This document shows positions 41,206-51,775 of a DNA stretch of 64,000 nt, piece after piece. The stretch covers positions 55,761,175 through 55,825,174 of the forward strand of contig NC_087069.1 of assembly GCF_963678635.1 (NCBI RefSeq), in the 5' to 3' direction. Below the pieces are notes generated by a model that searched no databases, had not been told where the DNA came from, and worked only from the letters and a program-made list of their open reading frames with translations. Source of the DNA: Symsagittifera roscoffensis (lineage: Eukaryota; Xenacoelomorpha; Acoela; Convolutidae). Position 1 is the stretch's first letter. Each line of letters opens with the position of its first letter. A program made the position numbers and the translations under genes.

Positions 41206-41405
41206 GGCTCTTTTTCCTTTTCCCCCCACCTCACACGAGCTTCAATTTATTAGTGTAACGAGTGGTTTTACGAGGTTGAGTATGAAGACCAAATTTGTTT
41301 GTCGTGGCCTTATTAGTCTGTATGTAAATTTTCATAACAATTGGACAATGTGGTCAACAAATTAGCATGTAAAAATTTGCAGGTGGGGGAAAAGGAAAAA
41401 AAGCC
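41206..41405. mobile_element. hAT-like MITE, copy 2 (200 bp)
   Basis: The ends are GGCTCTTTTTCCTTTTCC and GGAAAAGGAAAAAAAGCC, inverted relative to each other. An exact 8-bp duplication CGTACCTC lies at 41198-41205 and 41406-41413. The interior resembles the inverse of 9787-9978 (shared GGTTTTACRAGGTT and AAAATTTGCAGGTGGGGG). Confidence 0.82.
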
Positions 41406-41799
41406 CGTACCTCAGACCACAGGTATCCATAGTACTGTGCATCGCATGTGCGAAAGTATGGACATGAGTCTGGGACCTCGACCCGGGAAGACGGCTCATA
41501 AACCGCTCAAAAACCGCTCAAATCTTCCTTGAAAAACCGTTCAAAAATCACCGCAAGAAATGAGCGGTTTTTGAGCGGTTTTTTAAGCAAGATTTAAGCG
41601 GGTTTTCCTAAAAAACCGCCCAAATCGCCCAAACCGCTCAAATCTTGCTGGAAAACCGCTCAAACCGCTCAAATCTTGAGCGGTTTTTGAGCGGGATCTC
41701 GACCCGGGTATGTATGTGTGTGTGCTTAAGTGTGTGTGTGTGTGTGTGTGTGTGTGCTTAAGTGTGTGTGTGTGTGTATGTGTGTGTATAAGAGTGTAC

Positions 41800-42002
41800 C
41801 TCTCCTGCAGTGCATCAGAGGTGACGCCCATGAGGATGCCCCCCACTATGCCCCCCATGTCGAATGCAGTGGACAGGTTGGCCGCTGTCTGGCTGGACAC
41901 TGACTGTGTGTTCTGGATGTAGTTCGGCAGCCAGAACAGGAACGAGTAGTTGACCAATTTGTTGAAGAACAGACACATCCCATACTCCACCACTCCCGGC
42001 AC
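41800..42002 (-). CDS. SLC37A: SLC37A exon 8
   Basis: It runs from acceptor ACAAATAG to donor GAGAG then GTACAC. It encodes VPGVVEYGMCLFFNKLV, FLFWLPNYIQN, a loop, and LSTAFDMGGIVGGILMGVTS, a highly conserved helix pair of the C-terminal half of SLC37 transporters. It begins in phase 0 after exon 7 and ends with two bases of a codon. (CA)n starts about 12 bases past the donor. Confidence 0.95.
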
Positions 42003-43024
42003 CTATTTGTACACACAACACAAACGGCAAGGGGTTAAGATAGTGTTCATCACAAAGGAGTGAAGAATAATGAGGGGGAGGGGAGAGAGAGAGAGAGAGG
42101 AGGGGGGGGGGGGGGTGTTGTTGATGTGAAGCCTCTCGCTTCTGGCTTCTTTTCACTCTCTAGTATAATGTTTAATGTGGCTTGCTAGATTGTTTTTAAA
42201 GAAATTGACCTTGTTCTCAGGGACAGATCTAAGGTTTTCTTGAGAGAAAGGGGCGGATTTTCAATAAATGTTCGAAAACTTTGTCGACTTTTTTCGGTCA
42301 ACCAAATTGATTTTCTGAGCACTCCCAAAGCACTGAAAAGACCCTGTTTCAGCTAGATTATCCTGCGCAGGCAAAAAATTGAAAAAAAAGAGGCCAAAAA
42401 TGGCGTTTTCAGGCACTTTTTGAAAAATTTAGACCAAAAATTGCGTTTTTTCGGCAAGCACTCCCCCTTAAAATTAAGTATATATTGGCACCGAAGGCAA
42501 CATAAGAAAAAATTTAGGGGATGTCACCGAAAATTGATATCACAAAACAGTACAAAGGGAGGCCTTTGGGTCGGCAGGGGGTCGAATCCCGGAGGAATGG
42601 GGCGTCCCTGTCATGAAGTTTTGCTTATTTTTTCCATATAAAATACCATTAGATTAGATTGGAAACAACTTATTATGAATATTATTATTGTTTTCACCCC
42701 TGACAACTTCAACTGCGGTGTTGCACGTGTGGACTCCATTAGTAAAATTACAGAAAACAGGTTTTCAATCTCATTTTAGGTTCGTTTCTCTCTTTTGTCC
42801 CCAACCGATTTAACGTTTTGTAAAAAAACAACGAAGACAGCGACATGAACTAATAAAACTTTTGAAACTACCATGAAACAGAAAATCATTGAGTATGGAA
42901 AATAAAATGTAAAACAAATGTAATGCACAAAGCACTACTAGAACTGTTTTTCATGCTTGAACCTTTTTTACATTTTAATTTTGGTCTGAAAAAATTGCTA
43001 GAAAGAAGGAGTTCATATCATTAC
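42003..43024. other. SLC37A intron with fragments of a dispersed repeat
   Basis: There is a (GA)n and G-run near 42076-42115. About 42225-42610 contains GGGGCGGATTTT and GGCAGGGGGTCGAATCCC. These words recur, the second one inverted, at 55568-55650, so both are pieces of one repeat family. No exon is seen here. Confidence 0.4.
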
Positions 43025-43299
43025 GGTGAGTGCTTTGCGGATGCCAATTGCCGGCTTCGCCTTCTGACTCTCAGTCTTCGGGTCATCCCCTCCACCCGTC
43101 GACTCACTCCCCTCCCTCCTGCCCCCCGTGCCCCCGTAGTCTACCATGGGGGCCCTGTCATCATCAGTGCTGTTGTTGAACCCATCCTCATCGTAATACT
43201 GCCCCCCTGCTTGGTCCTCGTCATCACTGCCCAATCCCAACCCCACCCCCACCTCAGTTGCTGATGTGTCCACGCTTGCCCCACCCACCGTTGTTCGTC
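43025..43299 (-). CDS. SLC37A: SLC37A exon 7 (acidic loop)
   Basis: The acceptor is TTTCTTCAG; the donor is CTCACC then GTAATG. It encodes the cytoplasmic loop between the two halves of the transporter. The loop is Gly/Asp/Ser-rich and acidic (GSDDEDQAGG, NNSTDDDRAP) and ends in KPAIGIRKALT, which runs into VPGVVEY of exon 8. Loops here vary greatly in the family. It begins with two bases of a codon, which does not fit a direct join to exon 6, so a small exon may be missed. Confidence 0.85.
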
Positions 43300-43819
43300 C
43301 TGAAGAAATGTAAGAAAACATATTCGTTCAGCAAAAAACAAATATTCTTTATCTTAAGACGACTTTTTCAATTAATTTGATAAAAATGCATCTAGTAATG
43401 CATTGCTCCTGAGAAATTTCTTGGGTTCCATATAAACTTTTCTTTTGCCATTCATATATAAAACTATATATCCACAGGAAAAGGATCAAAAATTGGTTCA
43501 AACATGTGCAGGTCAGTTCTTAACGCAGAACCGCTGTTGTGGTCTGGTTCAGAGCCACATCCTAATTTTTGGTTATTTTCCGGGCTACAATGAATTTTGA
43601 TTGGGCTATTTTTTTTGAAGAAGCCTAACTAGAAAAAAATTTGTTCATTTGCAAACTAAAATTACTAGAGCAGTTGAACAACTTCTAGGCAATTATGTCA
43701 CTTTCTTCCAAATATGGCAATTATGTCACTTATATTACATCATAGGCAATTATGTTACTTCCTAAAGAAGTTGTTCGATTAAAGAAGTTGACCGTATTAT
43801 AAAGTATGTGTGCTTGCAC

Positions 43820-44001
43820 ATAGGTGGCACTTTCCCTGGAATGCAGTTGGGTTCGTGTGGTTTGGGTTGGTACAGTGTACCATCTCTGGGTAGGGGGTGA
43901 GGGAGAGGAAGACCACAACAGCACAACACAGCATGATAATAGAAGGCACTATGAAAGAGAGCCCCCACTCTCTGTCCACCCACACGCCTGCTATCAGTGA
44001 G
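43820..44001 (-). CDS. SLC37A: SLC37A exon 6
   Basis: The acceptor is TGATTTCAG before 44001. It encodes SLIAGVWVDREWGLSFIVPSII, a membrane helix and YPEMVHCTNPNH, matching the sixth-helix region of the family. The donor is uncertain. GTACAC at 43880 would end it after PEM, but the following codons still look family-like. The 43819 site is weak. Neither joins exon 7 in phase without an intervening exon. Confidence 0.88.
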
Positions 44002-44138
44002 CTGAAATCAGAAGCAAATTGGGAAACATTAAGAAATTTTATCCACAAGGGAAATGACCAACATACGAACTGTTCCACTTTTGATGGAGAACCGCGGTTG
44101 TGCCTCTGCTTGAGAAAGAACATGAACCTGCTTATTAA

Positions 44139-44211
44139 GGATCATGGTGGCCTCGAACATCCGACCTTACGATTGAGAGGCGGAAACTTAACCACTTCAC
44201 CACCTCTCCCC
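44139..44211 (-). repeat. tRNA-derived SINE head
   Basis: It reads GGGGAGAGGTGGTGAAGTGG ... GGATGTTCGAGGCC on the minus strand, with A-box-like TGGTGAAGTGG and B-box-like TGTTCGAGGCC at normal spacing. The acceptor ends do not pair well, so it is more likely a SINE or tRNA pseudogene than a working tRNA. Confidence 0.55.
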
Positions 44212-44776
44212 AAAATTTGACAAAACTTTACGAAACTCCAAACTCGACGGGCGTATCTCAGAGTGTTATAATAGGAATTTCATAAAAAATTTTGAAACTT
44301 GGTTAATCTTTTTTCGGCCCGCCAGATTGATTTTCAAAAACACTTTTGAAAACATATGAACACTATTTAATTTGTTTATGTCTTTTTTGCGCGAGGTGTG
44401 ATGGCCGGAAAGAAAAACTTTTCAAGTTTTCTTGGAATTTCAGAAAAAGAAGTTTTTATTGCCAAGTAAGCGCTATATTAACATCAAAAACTTGACTTGT
44501 CCTGGAGTGAAACGAAATTTAGGACGGCTTAAGAATTTGGAAATTTTATCATTTGCTGTACTCATCGGAACTTAGGCAAAAAACAAAACTTTAAACAAGT
44601 TTTTTTTGACATTGAGAAAAACTTTACAATTAAAAAATTAATGGAATCATGACTGAAAGGGCTTTATTATGGTACAACACGACCCAATCTGACGGTTATT
44701 TGTGGTAACTAATCGTGCATGCAAAAAGGAAATAAAACACCTGGAGACAAAGATCCTCCCAATTTCCAGTCATCGG

Positions 44777-45210
44777 AACATAACGCAGATACTTTGAGGT
44801 CAAGCTCGATGGTTTTGGCGTTTTCATTTTTCTGATTTGATGTTCGGGAGAGAAAATTTCTTTCATTTGATGAACGATTTGGAAAAACATTGACAAAAAA
44901 CAAAAACCAAAGCGCAAGCATAAAAATTAAATTCGACATTTTTGAAAATCAGAAAAAGAAAAAAAGTACATTGCAAATTTAACTCACAGTTGCTAAAAAC
45001 TGAACAAAAAACATTGACTTTTATGGTCAAATTTCAAAATTTTCGCTTAGATTTTTATATAATTTAAAAAAAAAGTTTGCACAAAAAATTATTTAGCAAT
45101 CTTTGATATGCTTTGCCTCTGGTACAGAGCAGATTGAATTTTTTTACGTAACCGTTTGTTTTTGTCATACGCAAAAAGATTATAGTCAAATACCAAAATA
45201 TTATAATGGC
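44777..45210. repeat. Intronic direct repeat, copy 1
   Basis: From AGATACTTTGAGGTCAA through TTAACTCACAGTTGCTAAAA to the ATTATAGTCAAA-containing end, it matches 45838-46265 with moderate divergence and the same orientation. The copies lie about 1.06 kb apart. The family is not recognised. Confidence 0.75.
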
Positions 45211-45837
45211 GTTTTTCACAGTTTTCCGTTTTTAACAGTAATGATGAAAAGATAAACTTGATTACTAATATTTGCTATAGTTGAGTGCGGGTGGTAACTC
45301 TTATTCAAATGAGTCACAACTTGTATATTCGAATTGAGATCGATTCGGATTTTTAAGTTTTTTTAAGGCGGATTACGGGAGTATTCTTATGATGGAGGGA
45401 CAGAATGATGGAACATTTTTGACCTACCAGAATCGTTGGGCGTTTGTGTTGGTTAAATGAGTTTTGCACGAAACCGAAAACATTGTTTACATAAATTCAT
45501 TGATAGCAGCCTAACTTTTTGTTATATACCCTTCGTGCAGACGGACAATAAATTGTTAGTTATATTTTTTCCAATACCCGGCTTCAATTTCACAATGCTG
45601 AAAAAAATTTCAAGCATTTAGTGCCTCCATCATGAGGGACGCCACGCGCCACCCGCCACCTTGGATTTACCCTTTTGCATGAACGCAACTCATGTAAGAA
45701 GTGATAGAAAGAGCGCGCAATAATTATCCTAATAATTTCTTTAAAAAATGTTGCAGATGAACTTTTATTCTGTTCTGAATCTGAAAGCAAGCATTGATGT
45801 TTACAATGTGCCAGAAACTGTGCAAACGCTCTGCAAA

Positions 45838-46265
45838 CACAACGTAGATACTTTGAGGTCAATTTTGATGCTTACGGCGTATTCATTTTTCTGATTAGAT
45901 AATTCGGGAGAGAATATTTCGTTCAATTGATACACGAATTGTAAAATTTTGACAGAAATCACAAACCAAGGCGCAAATTGATAAAACAATTCGAAAATTT
46001 CGAAAATCAGATAGAAAACAGTACAATGCGAATTTAACTCACAGTTGCTAAAAATTGAAAAGAAAACATTGACTTTTAAGGTCAAATTTTAACATTTCGC
46101 TTAGATTTTTAAACAATTTTCAAAATAGTTTGCAAAAAAAATTCTATAGCAACCTTTGATATGCTTTGCCTCTGGTACGGAGAACATTGAGTTTTTTTAT
46201 ATCATCGTTTGTTTTTATCATACGAAAAGAAGATTATAGTCAAACACCAAAAGATTACAATGGCC
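45838..46265. repeat. Intronic direct repeat, copy 2
   Basis: This is the partner of 44777-45210. Shared words include TTGATATGCTTTGCCTCTGG, CATTGACTTTTA and TTCGCTTAGATTTTTA. The protein-like minus frames in both copies are not conserved and seem to be chance. Confidence 0.75.
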
Positions 46266-46269
46266 TTTG

Positions 46270-46450
46270 ATAGACCGAATGTTGTTATGTTTAGACCATG
46301 GTGGCGGTATGTTTCGAGTTTGTGCTCGGCCAAACCCTATTTCGAATTTTGTTGTATTTCGAGCAAGGACATGTGCTCGACTAAAAGTCTAAATATAAAG
46401 TGAACACCTCGACTAGGGTAATTCGCCACAAGTAAAAAATGCGCTTAACA
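46270..46450. repeat. TCGAGCACGGTCGAAACA-type foldback fragment
   Basis: It shares TGTTATGTTTAGACCAT, TTTGTGCTCGGCCAAACCCT and TCGAGCAAGGACAT with the larger palindrome at 48191-48563. It ends with ACCTCGACTAGGGTAATT. Confidence 0.65.
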
Positions 46451-48190
46451 TTTCCAGAAAGTATAAAGTTGGTTGGACTCATTGCACAGAAGTCGTAAAT
46501 TCAGGTTAGTATAATGGCGAGCGCGACTCTTTGGAGAACAGGAACTTCAACGGATTGATCCCCAGAGGAATATTTAATTAAAAACTGGTCTAAAAAACTC
46601 GGGCATATATGTACCTTACTTTCTTCAAAAGTCGGAAACAATAAAAACTATTATATTTTATTGAGCCTCACGAGCCCTAACAGTGCACTGCATAAACGCA
46701 AAAATTCATGTCTGTATGTTCTGGGGTTCCAGATACCAGTTTTAATCACGTTCCAAAATGTAAATGGATTTTACTTACAAAATTTCCGTGGATTCCACGT
46801 ACAAATATTTGTAACCTAAAATTTGTTGGCATATTAAATTTGCTGAGCGAATACAGCTGGTTGTTCCGAATTCCGCAAACGTAAGCGTATTCCACAAAAA
46901 AATGGATTCAGCAATTTTATGCGGATTCCGCTTGCATTTTGAAAATTTCTCACAGTTTACGGAATCCGTTTACAATTGGCGGATTTCGCTTTCAATTTGC
47001 GGATTCCACTAGAAGTTGCGGATTTCACGACAGCTTCAACTACTGAAAACATATTTTTTTATTTGATTATTGATTCCATAAGCTATTCCGAACTCCGCAA
47101 ATTTTCTTGGTGAGTCCGCAAAGCTGCCTGTTTTTGGAAAAATTTTGAATATAACAGTGTATTAGTTATTTTTCCGTGGAATCCAAAACAGCAAATAACA
47201 TCAATGAAAAGTAGCAATGTTGCGGATTGCGCGACAAAGTTTTTTTTTGGCTTGTTGCAGAACCCGTTTACTATTCAAAAAATGCACTGATTGGACCCGC
47301 AAAAAATGTTTTTTTTTTAACTGTCGACGAACGCGGTGAATACTTCTATAGAGGTCGTAATGATTTCTTTCTTTTTTTTTCTAATTCTCTTCTTTTTTTT
47401 CTAAGGTTTTATAATTTGCTCTTGCTCAATTTTTTTTCGCGTATTGGCGTTTGATTTTGTTTCAATTTTAATTACTTCGCAGGGAAGACGAACTCCATTA
47501 TTGATGCAAAAATACAGCAAAACTGTAGAGCTCAAGATAAACGTGATAGACTTCCAACTTTGAAAAGTGTTTTTAACTATCAGATTTCCCAGCGAATTAA
47601 ATCATTTTATCTTTTGATCCAATTGTCAAATAATCGGTTAAGTTTACTGAAAAAGTTTCAACAAGAAAATAATTCTACGATTTCGAAAAGTTTTAGGGCC
47701 AACTATTTTGTCTTCGAAATTCGATAAAGGAGTTTTTTTTTGAAAACAACTCAGTATTTTTTCTATTTACTCGCGTTCAATTAATTTCTTTTAACTGTCT
47801 GTTGGCTATATTTTCGAACTCTCAAGCTAAAAATTGGTCAAATTATATTCAATAGTTTGTTCGGTCAAAAAAAAGCAAAGACTTTGTTGACTTTCGGTAA
47901 AAAATTTAGATGGATTAATTGAGTTCTTTCAATACTGTAATTCGGCAAAATTTTCTGCGCTGCAAATAATTTTGCAACAAAAAGTCAACAATGATTTTTT
48001 TGAAAGACATTTCAAAAAGTTTTTGAGCAAAAACATCGCTTTTTTCAGTGAGCTCAAAGTAACCAAAAATAAGTTTGAAAAACTATGGTCGGTCAGCTAA
48101 TAAGGAATGCTGCAAAAAAGCGACCCTTTTGGCGGTCAGTAGGTCAAAAGCCTGACAGAGTGTTTGCGCAGTTTCTGGCAAGGACTTAAG
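46451..48190. other. SLC37A intron, repetitive AT-rich DNA
   Basis: About 46860-47110 contains many copies of GCGGATTCCRC and its inverse, possibly a decayed short repeat. No exon, tRNA or coding frame is convincing. Confidence 0.4.
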
Positions 48191-48563
48191 TTTCGACCGT
48201 ACTTGCAGTTTGTTTCGGCCGTGCTTGACCGAAGTTTGTTATGTTTCGACCATGCTTGCGGTATATTTCGTGTTTGTGCTCGGCCAAACCCTATCTCGAC
48301 TATTGTTTTTTTTCGAGCAAGGACATTTATACTTTGTACTTTGTAGAAGTGTTAAGCGCATTTTTTACCTGTGGCAAATTACCCGAGTCGAGGTGTGCAC
48401 TTTATAATTAGACTTTTAGTCGAGCACATGTCATTGCTCGAAATAAGACAATAGTCGAGATAGGGTTTGGCAGAGCACAAACTCGAAACATACCGCCAGC
48501 ATGGTCAAAACATAACAAACTTCGGTCAAGCACGGTCGAAACAAACTGCAAGTACGGTCGAAA
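48191..48563. repeat. Large palindrome (foldback element)
   Basis: The left arm, from TTTCGACCGTACTTGCAG, is matched inverted by the right arm ending CTGCAAGTACGGTCGAAA. The arms are about 180 bases and centre near 48377, with scattered differences. Related pieces lie at 46270-46450 and 50040-50125. No coding capacity is seen. Confidence 0.8.
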
Positions 48564-48853
48564 ATTAACACAACTTGATCGAACACGGTCAAAATTATAC
48601 CTCATATCTCAAGAACGGTCGAAAAATACCAATTCTTTGCGGCATATCGAAGTCAAAAACAAAAATTTACTTTGAATATCATCATTTTGTTCATTTTTTT
48701 AAAAACTCAAATTGAAATCAAGAGTATCCATAAGATGAAACAAATATGCTCAAAAGTGCTTCTCTGCAAAAAATTTAAGAATCAAATAACCCACAAACTT
48801 CATTCTGATGATATTACCCGAAAACTATACGCTATAACGTCGAGCACGGTTGA

Positions 48854-50029
48854 CCCTAGTCGATCAAGGGAGGTTATCTTGCAAGATCTTGCAAGATTCT
48901 TGCAAAAGAGGGTTATCTTGCAAGATCTTGCAAGATGGAGGTTATCTTGCAAGATCTTGCAAGATGGAGGTTATCTTGCAAGAATCTTGAAAGAGGGAGT
49001 CTATCTTGCAAGAATCTTGCAAGAATCTTGCAAGATAACCATCCCAAAATTTCTGTCGAAAAACACAAAAAAAAATAACAGAAATTAGGTGTAAGATCAA
49101 AAAAATTGTTTCTAGAACGAGAATCCAAAACTTTTTCGAATTGATCTCAAAAATTTACTTGCATCACTTCAAATAAATGCTTAACGAATAAAATTAGACA
49201 AAAATCATGCGTTAAAAAGTAGTCGCATATTTGTTGTTAATTTATTCAATGAGATTAAAAGTATGAACCAATCAAATCTTTTTAATTTATTCGCAATTAT
49301 TGCGGCTACTGGTTTGCGAAAATTGAAGGATTATTGGCCAAAAAATTTTTGTGACGAATTGCTTTAATTAGTTCAAACCGGGGATATTTAGTTTTTTCGG
49401 TTATCGATTTCTAGTTTTGAAAGTGGAATTTACTTTTTAGATTTCCAGAAAATAAAAACTTTACTTATTGATCCAGTTTTCTCAAGTCGGGTTCATGTTA
49501 TCAAAAAAGCGCCCATCATAAATTGTTCTAGAAATTTAAAGAGCTTAAAGGGCTTCTATTTTTTTCTTTGAGTTTTGAAAGTTGAGATTTTTCAACAACG
49601 TCAGTGTTATTTTTTAATGTTTACTTGCGTTCATTACTCCTTTGATGTAAATTGTGTTTTTCCTATTTTGAGAGATTAAGGTATAAGTAGTCGATCAAAA
49701 CTTGAAGATAGCCGCCTATCACAAAAAAGTTTTAAAAAAAGAAGCTTTCTGGGGGCAACCGCCTAGCGGGCTGTGTGTATGTATGCGTAGCTAAGATTGC
49801 TTCCTTCTTCCACAAACGCTACTTGGTTGTCTTCGCGCGCAAAGCTGTTTTTGCCCAAAAAAATTGTATTTTTAAAGATCTTGCAAAAAAAGGTTATGTT
49901 TAAAGGAGGTTATCTTGCAAGATCTTGCAAGAATCTTGCAAGATCTTTTAAAGAGATGCATCCTCTTTAAAAGAATCTTGCAAGATTCTTGCAAGATCTT
50001 GCAAGATAACCTCCCTTGATCGACTAGGG
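48854..50029. mobile_element. TIR element with ATCTTGCAAG arrays (1,176 bp)
   Basis: The terminal inverted repeats are about 50 bases, starting CCCTAGTCGATCAAGGGAGG at the left with the exact inverse at the right end. The subterminal regions contain many copies of the self-complementary words ATCTTGCAAGAT and AATCTTGCAAG. The interior has no transposase-like frame. A target duplication is not clear. Subterminal repeat arrays are common transposase-binding sites in DNA transposons. Confidence 0.8.
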
Positions 50030-50625
50030 GAAACATATCTGTTTTGAGTCGAGCACGGTCAAATCATACTCACACTCGGTCGAGACGAGTAATTCGGTCG
50101 AGACGGTCGAAACATATAATGAACAACTATCGTTTTTCGTAGCCGCACCACACCATCGTTCCAAATTGAATTGAGCTGAACAGTCTTGTTGGTTTTGTTT
50201 TACGATTGTTTCATAGCTGTATCTCAGCCGAACAGTGGGACGAAAATTCGGACACTAAACCACCGCGTTGAACTTAATTATAATTAAAAAGGACGTTAAT
50301 GGTCTAGGGCGAACATCCGGCCGACAAGAGAAACTGTTGCAAGTATGCGACACAAAATTTAAATCATAGTTAGAGAATAATAAGGCAATGTCGCATCTTT
50401 GCTCCGGCAAAGTTGTTTGCCACATTTTTTCACTTTTTGGAAATTTGCGAAATCTTTCCACTTTTCAGATGTTTGACATATCGGATTTAAAGACAGTACC
50501 CGAAGTTTAAGATGTAATCACAACAGAGTTTTCGACTTTCAATATTGTTCGTTCAAATATGAATATGACAAAAAAAATAAACTGTGAAACAGTGTTCAGT
50601 TCTAGTTGTTGATTTGTGTATTTAC

Positions 50626-50759
50626 CCGAGTATGTTCCCTACGGAGGTGTGGCAGTTCCACACTCCGAGGATGAGACCCCTGCTGCCGAAGCCAAACCAG
50701 TTTCCCATCAGGGGCACCACAGCAGGCCAGCCACTACTCTGCACCAGTCCATTCAGAAT
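50626..50759 (-). CDS. SLC37A: SLC37A exon 5
   Basis: The acceptor is GGTGTAG; the donor is CTCGG then GTAAAT. It encodes ILNGLVQSSGWPAVVPLMGN, WFGFGSRGLILGVWNCHTS and VGNILG. These are among the most conserved segments of the SLC37 family. Entry is phase 0 and exit is with two bases, fitting exons 4 and 6. Confidence 0.96.
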
Positions 50760-51775
50760 CTACACCACACACATCACAAACATACCACAGAATCAATCAA
50801 AACACGCCATGTCAACAACACTGCCAACTGACAGTTGGAGAAGAGCAATGTGCGCAAGGAACAGAAAAAACACCCTGACCTGGTTTTTCAAATTTTTAAC
50901 TTTCCAATTTTAAAGAGAAATTAGATGCCCTGGAAACTTTTTAATTTTCAAGAACAATTTATGATTGACACTTTTTTGATAAAACTAACCTAATTCGGGA
51001 AACTGGATCATTAGGTTTTTTTCACTGAGAAATCTAACAACGAAATTTCACTTCAAAACAAGAAGTCGATCACGTTTTTTCCCACTTGCCCTCTTCCTAT
51101 CAAATGAGCAAGTTTTCCAATAAAATAATATCTGAAGAATGGGGAAACATAAAGTAATGTGACTCAAGTTAAAAACATTTTATTCAAAGAACATTTTACG
51201 AAGTCCCACAACCGTTGTCGGAAGTAGGTCGATGGAGCATGATGAAAATCCAGATGAATACGTATCTAGATTAATGGATGAAAATCATTGCAGAAAAATG
51301 TTTGAAAGCTTGATTCGATACGTTAAATAAATCCCAAAAGTAAGCAACTCAATTGTATCTATAATCAGAACGATACTATTTTAGAGGCCAATCGACGATG
51401 TCAGACACTCCGAAGTTGGTACTTGTCAACGATGGCTAGCATGGGAGGAGAACAGGAAAGATTGAATGATAAAGAAACTTGAACTAGTTTCAACTTGACG
51501 ACTTATTTTAATGAATATGACATTCCCTCTTGTGAAAAGAAATTTGAATGAGAGAAAAATAAATAAAAAGCCGCCGTTGCCGGTTCGAATTCCGCCTTTG
51601 CAGGTTCAGGTTGCGCAGGTGGTTTTTAGGTTCTTTGAACACTTTTTTGATCTTTTTCGCTCTTTGACCGACTTACTAGGAATGTCGCCTGTTTCCACAG
51701 TTTTGCTCGTTTTTGCTCGCTCCGTGTTGCTTCTGCTCGAACAAGATCCTGACTTTTCGCTCGCTCCTGCCCTCT
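50760..51775. other. SLC37A intron, no gene seen
   Basis: This is AT-rich intron between exons 4 and 5. Nothing recognisable lies ahead of the Ty3 relic. Confidence 0.4.

Larger units (their letters stand above)
40840..41708. mobile_element. CCGCTCAAA-rich element nested in the GT tract
   Basis: The ends are inverted: CCCGAGTCGAGAT at 40840-40852 and ATCTCGACCCGGG at 41696-41708. GT repeat lies on both sides. Both flanks of the interior are packed with AACCGCTCAAA and its inverse GAGCGGTTTTT, giving strong foldback potential. Inside lie a tRNA-Arg-like sequence and a nested hAT-like MITE. I do not recognise the family. Confidence 0.6.

Noticed and set aside
42500-42641. Possible tRNA from GGGGGTCGAATCCC
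   Set aside because: Only a B-box-like word is present; no cloverleaf, and the word belongs to a repeat also seen near 55620.
44696-46085. Hydrophobic minus-strand ORFs as possible receptor exons
   Set aside because: Frames are not kept between the two copies of the direct repeat and no splice sites fit.
48672-49128. ORFs of 138 and 71 codons over the ATCTTGCAAG arrays
   Set aside because: Leu/Ala/Arg repeats come from the palindromic DNA array in several frames on both strands.
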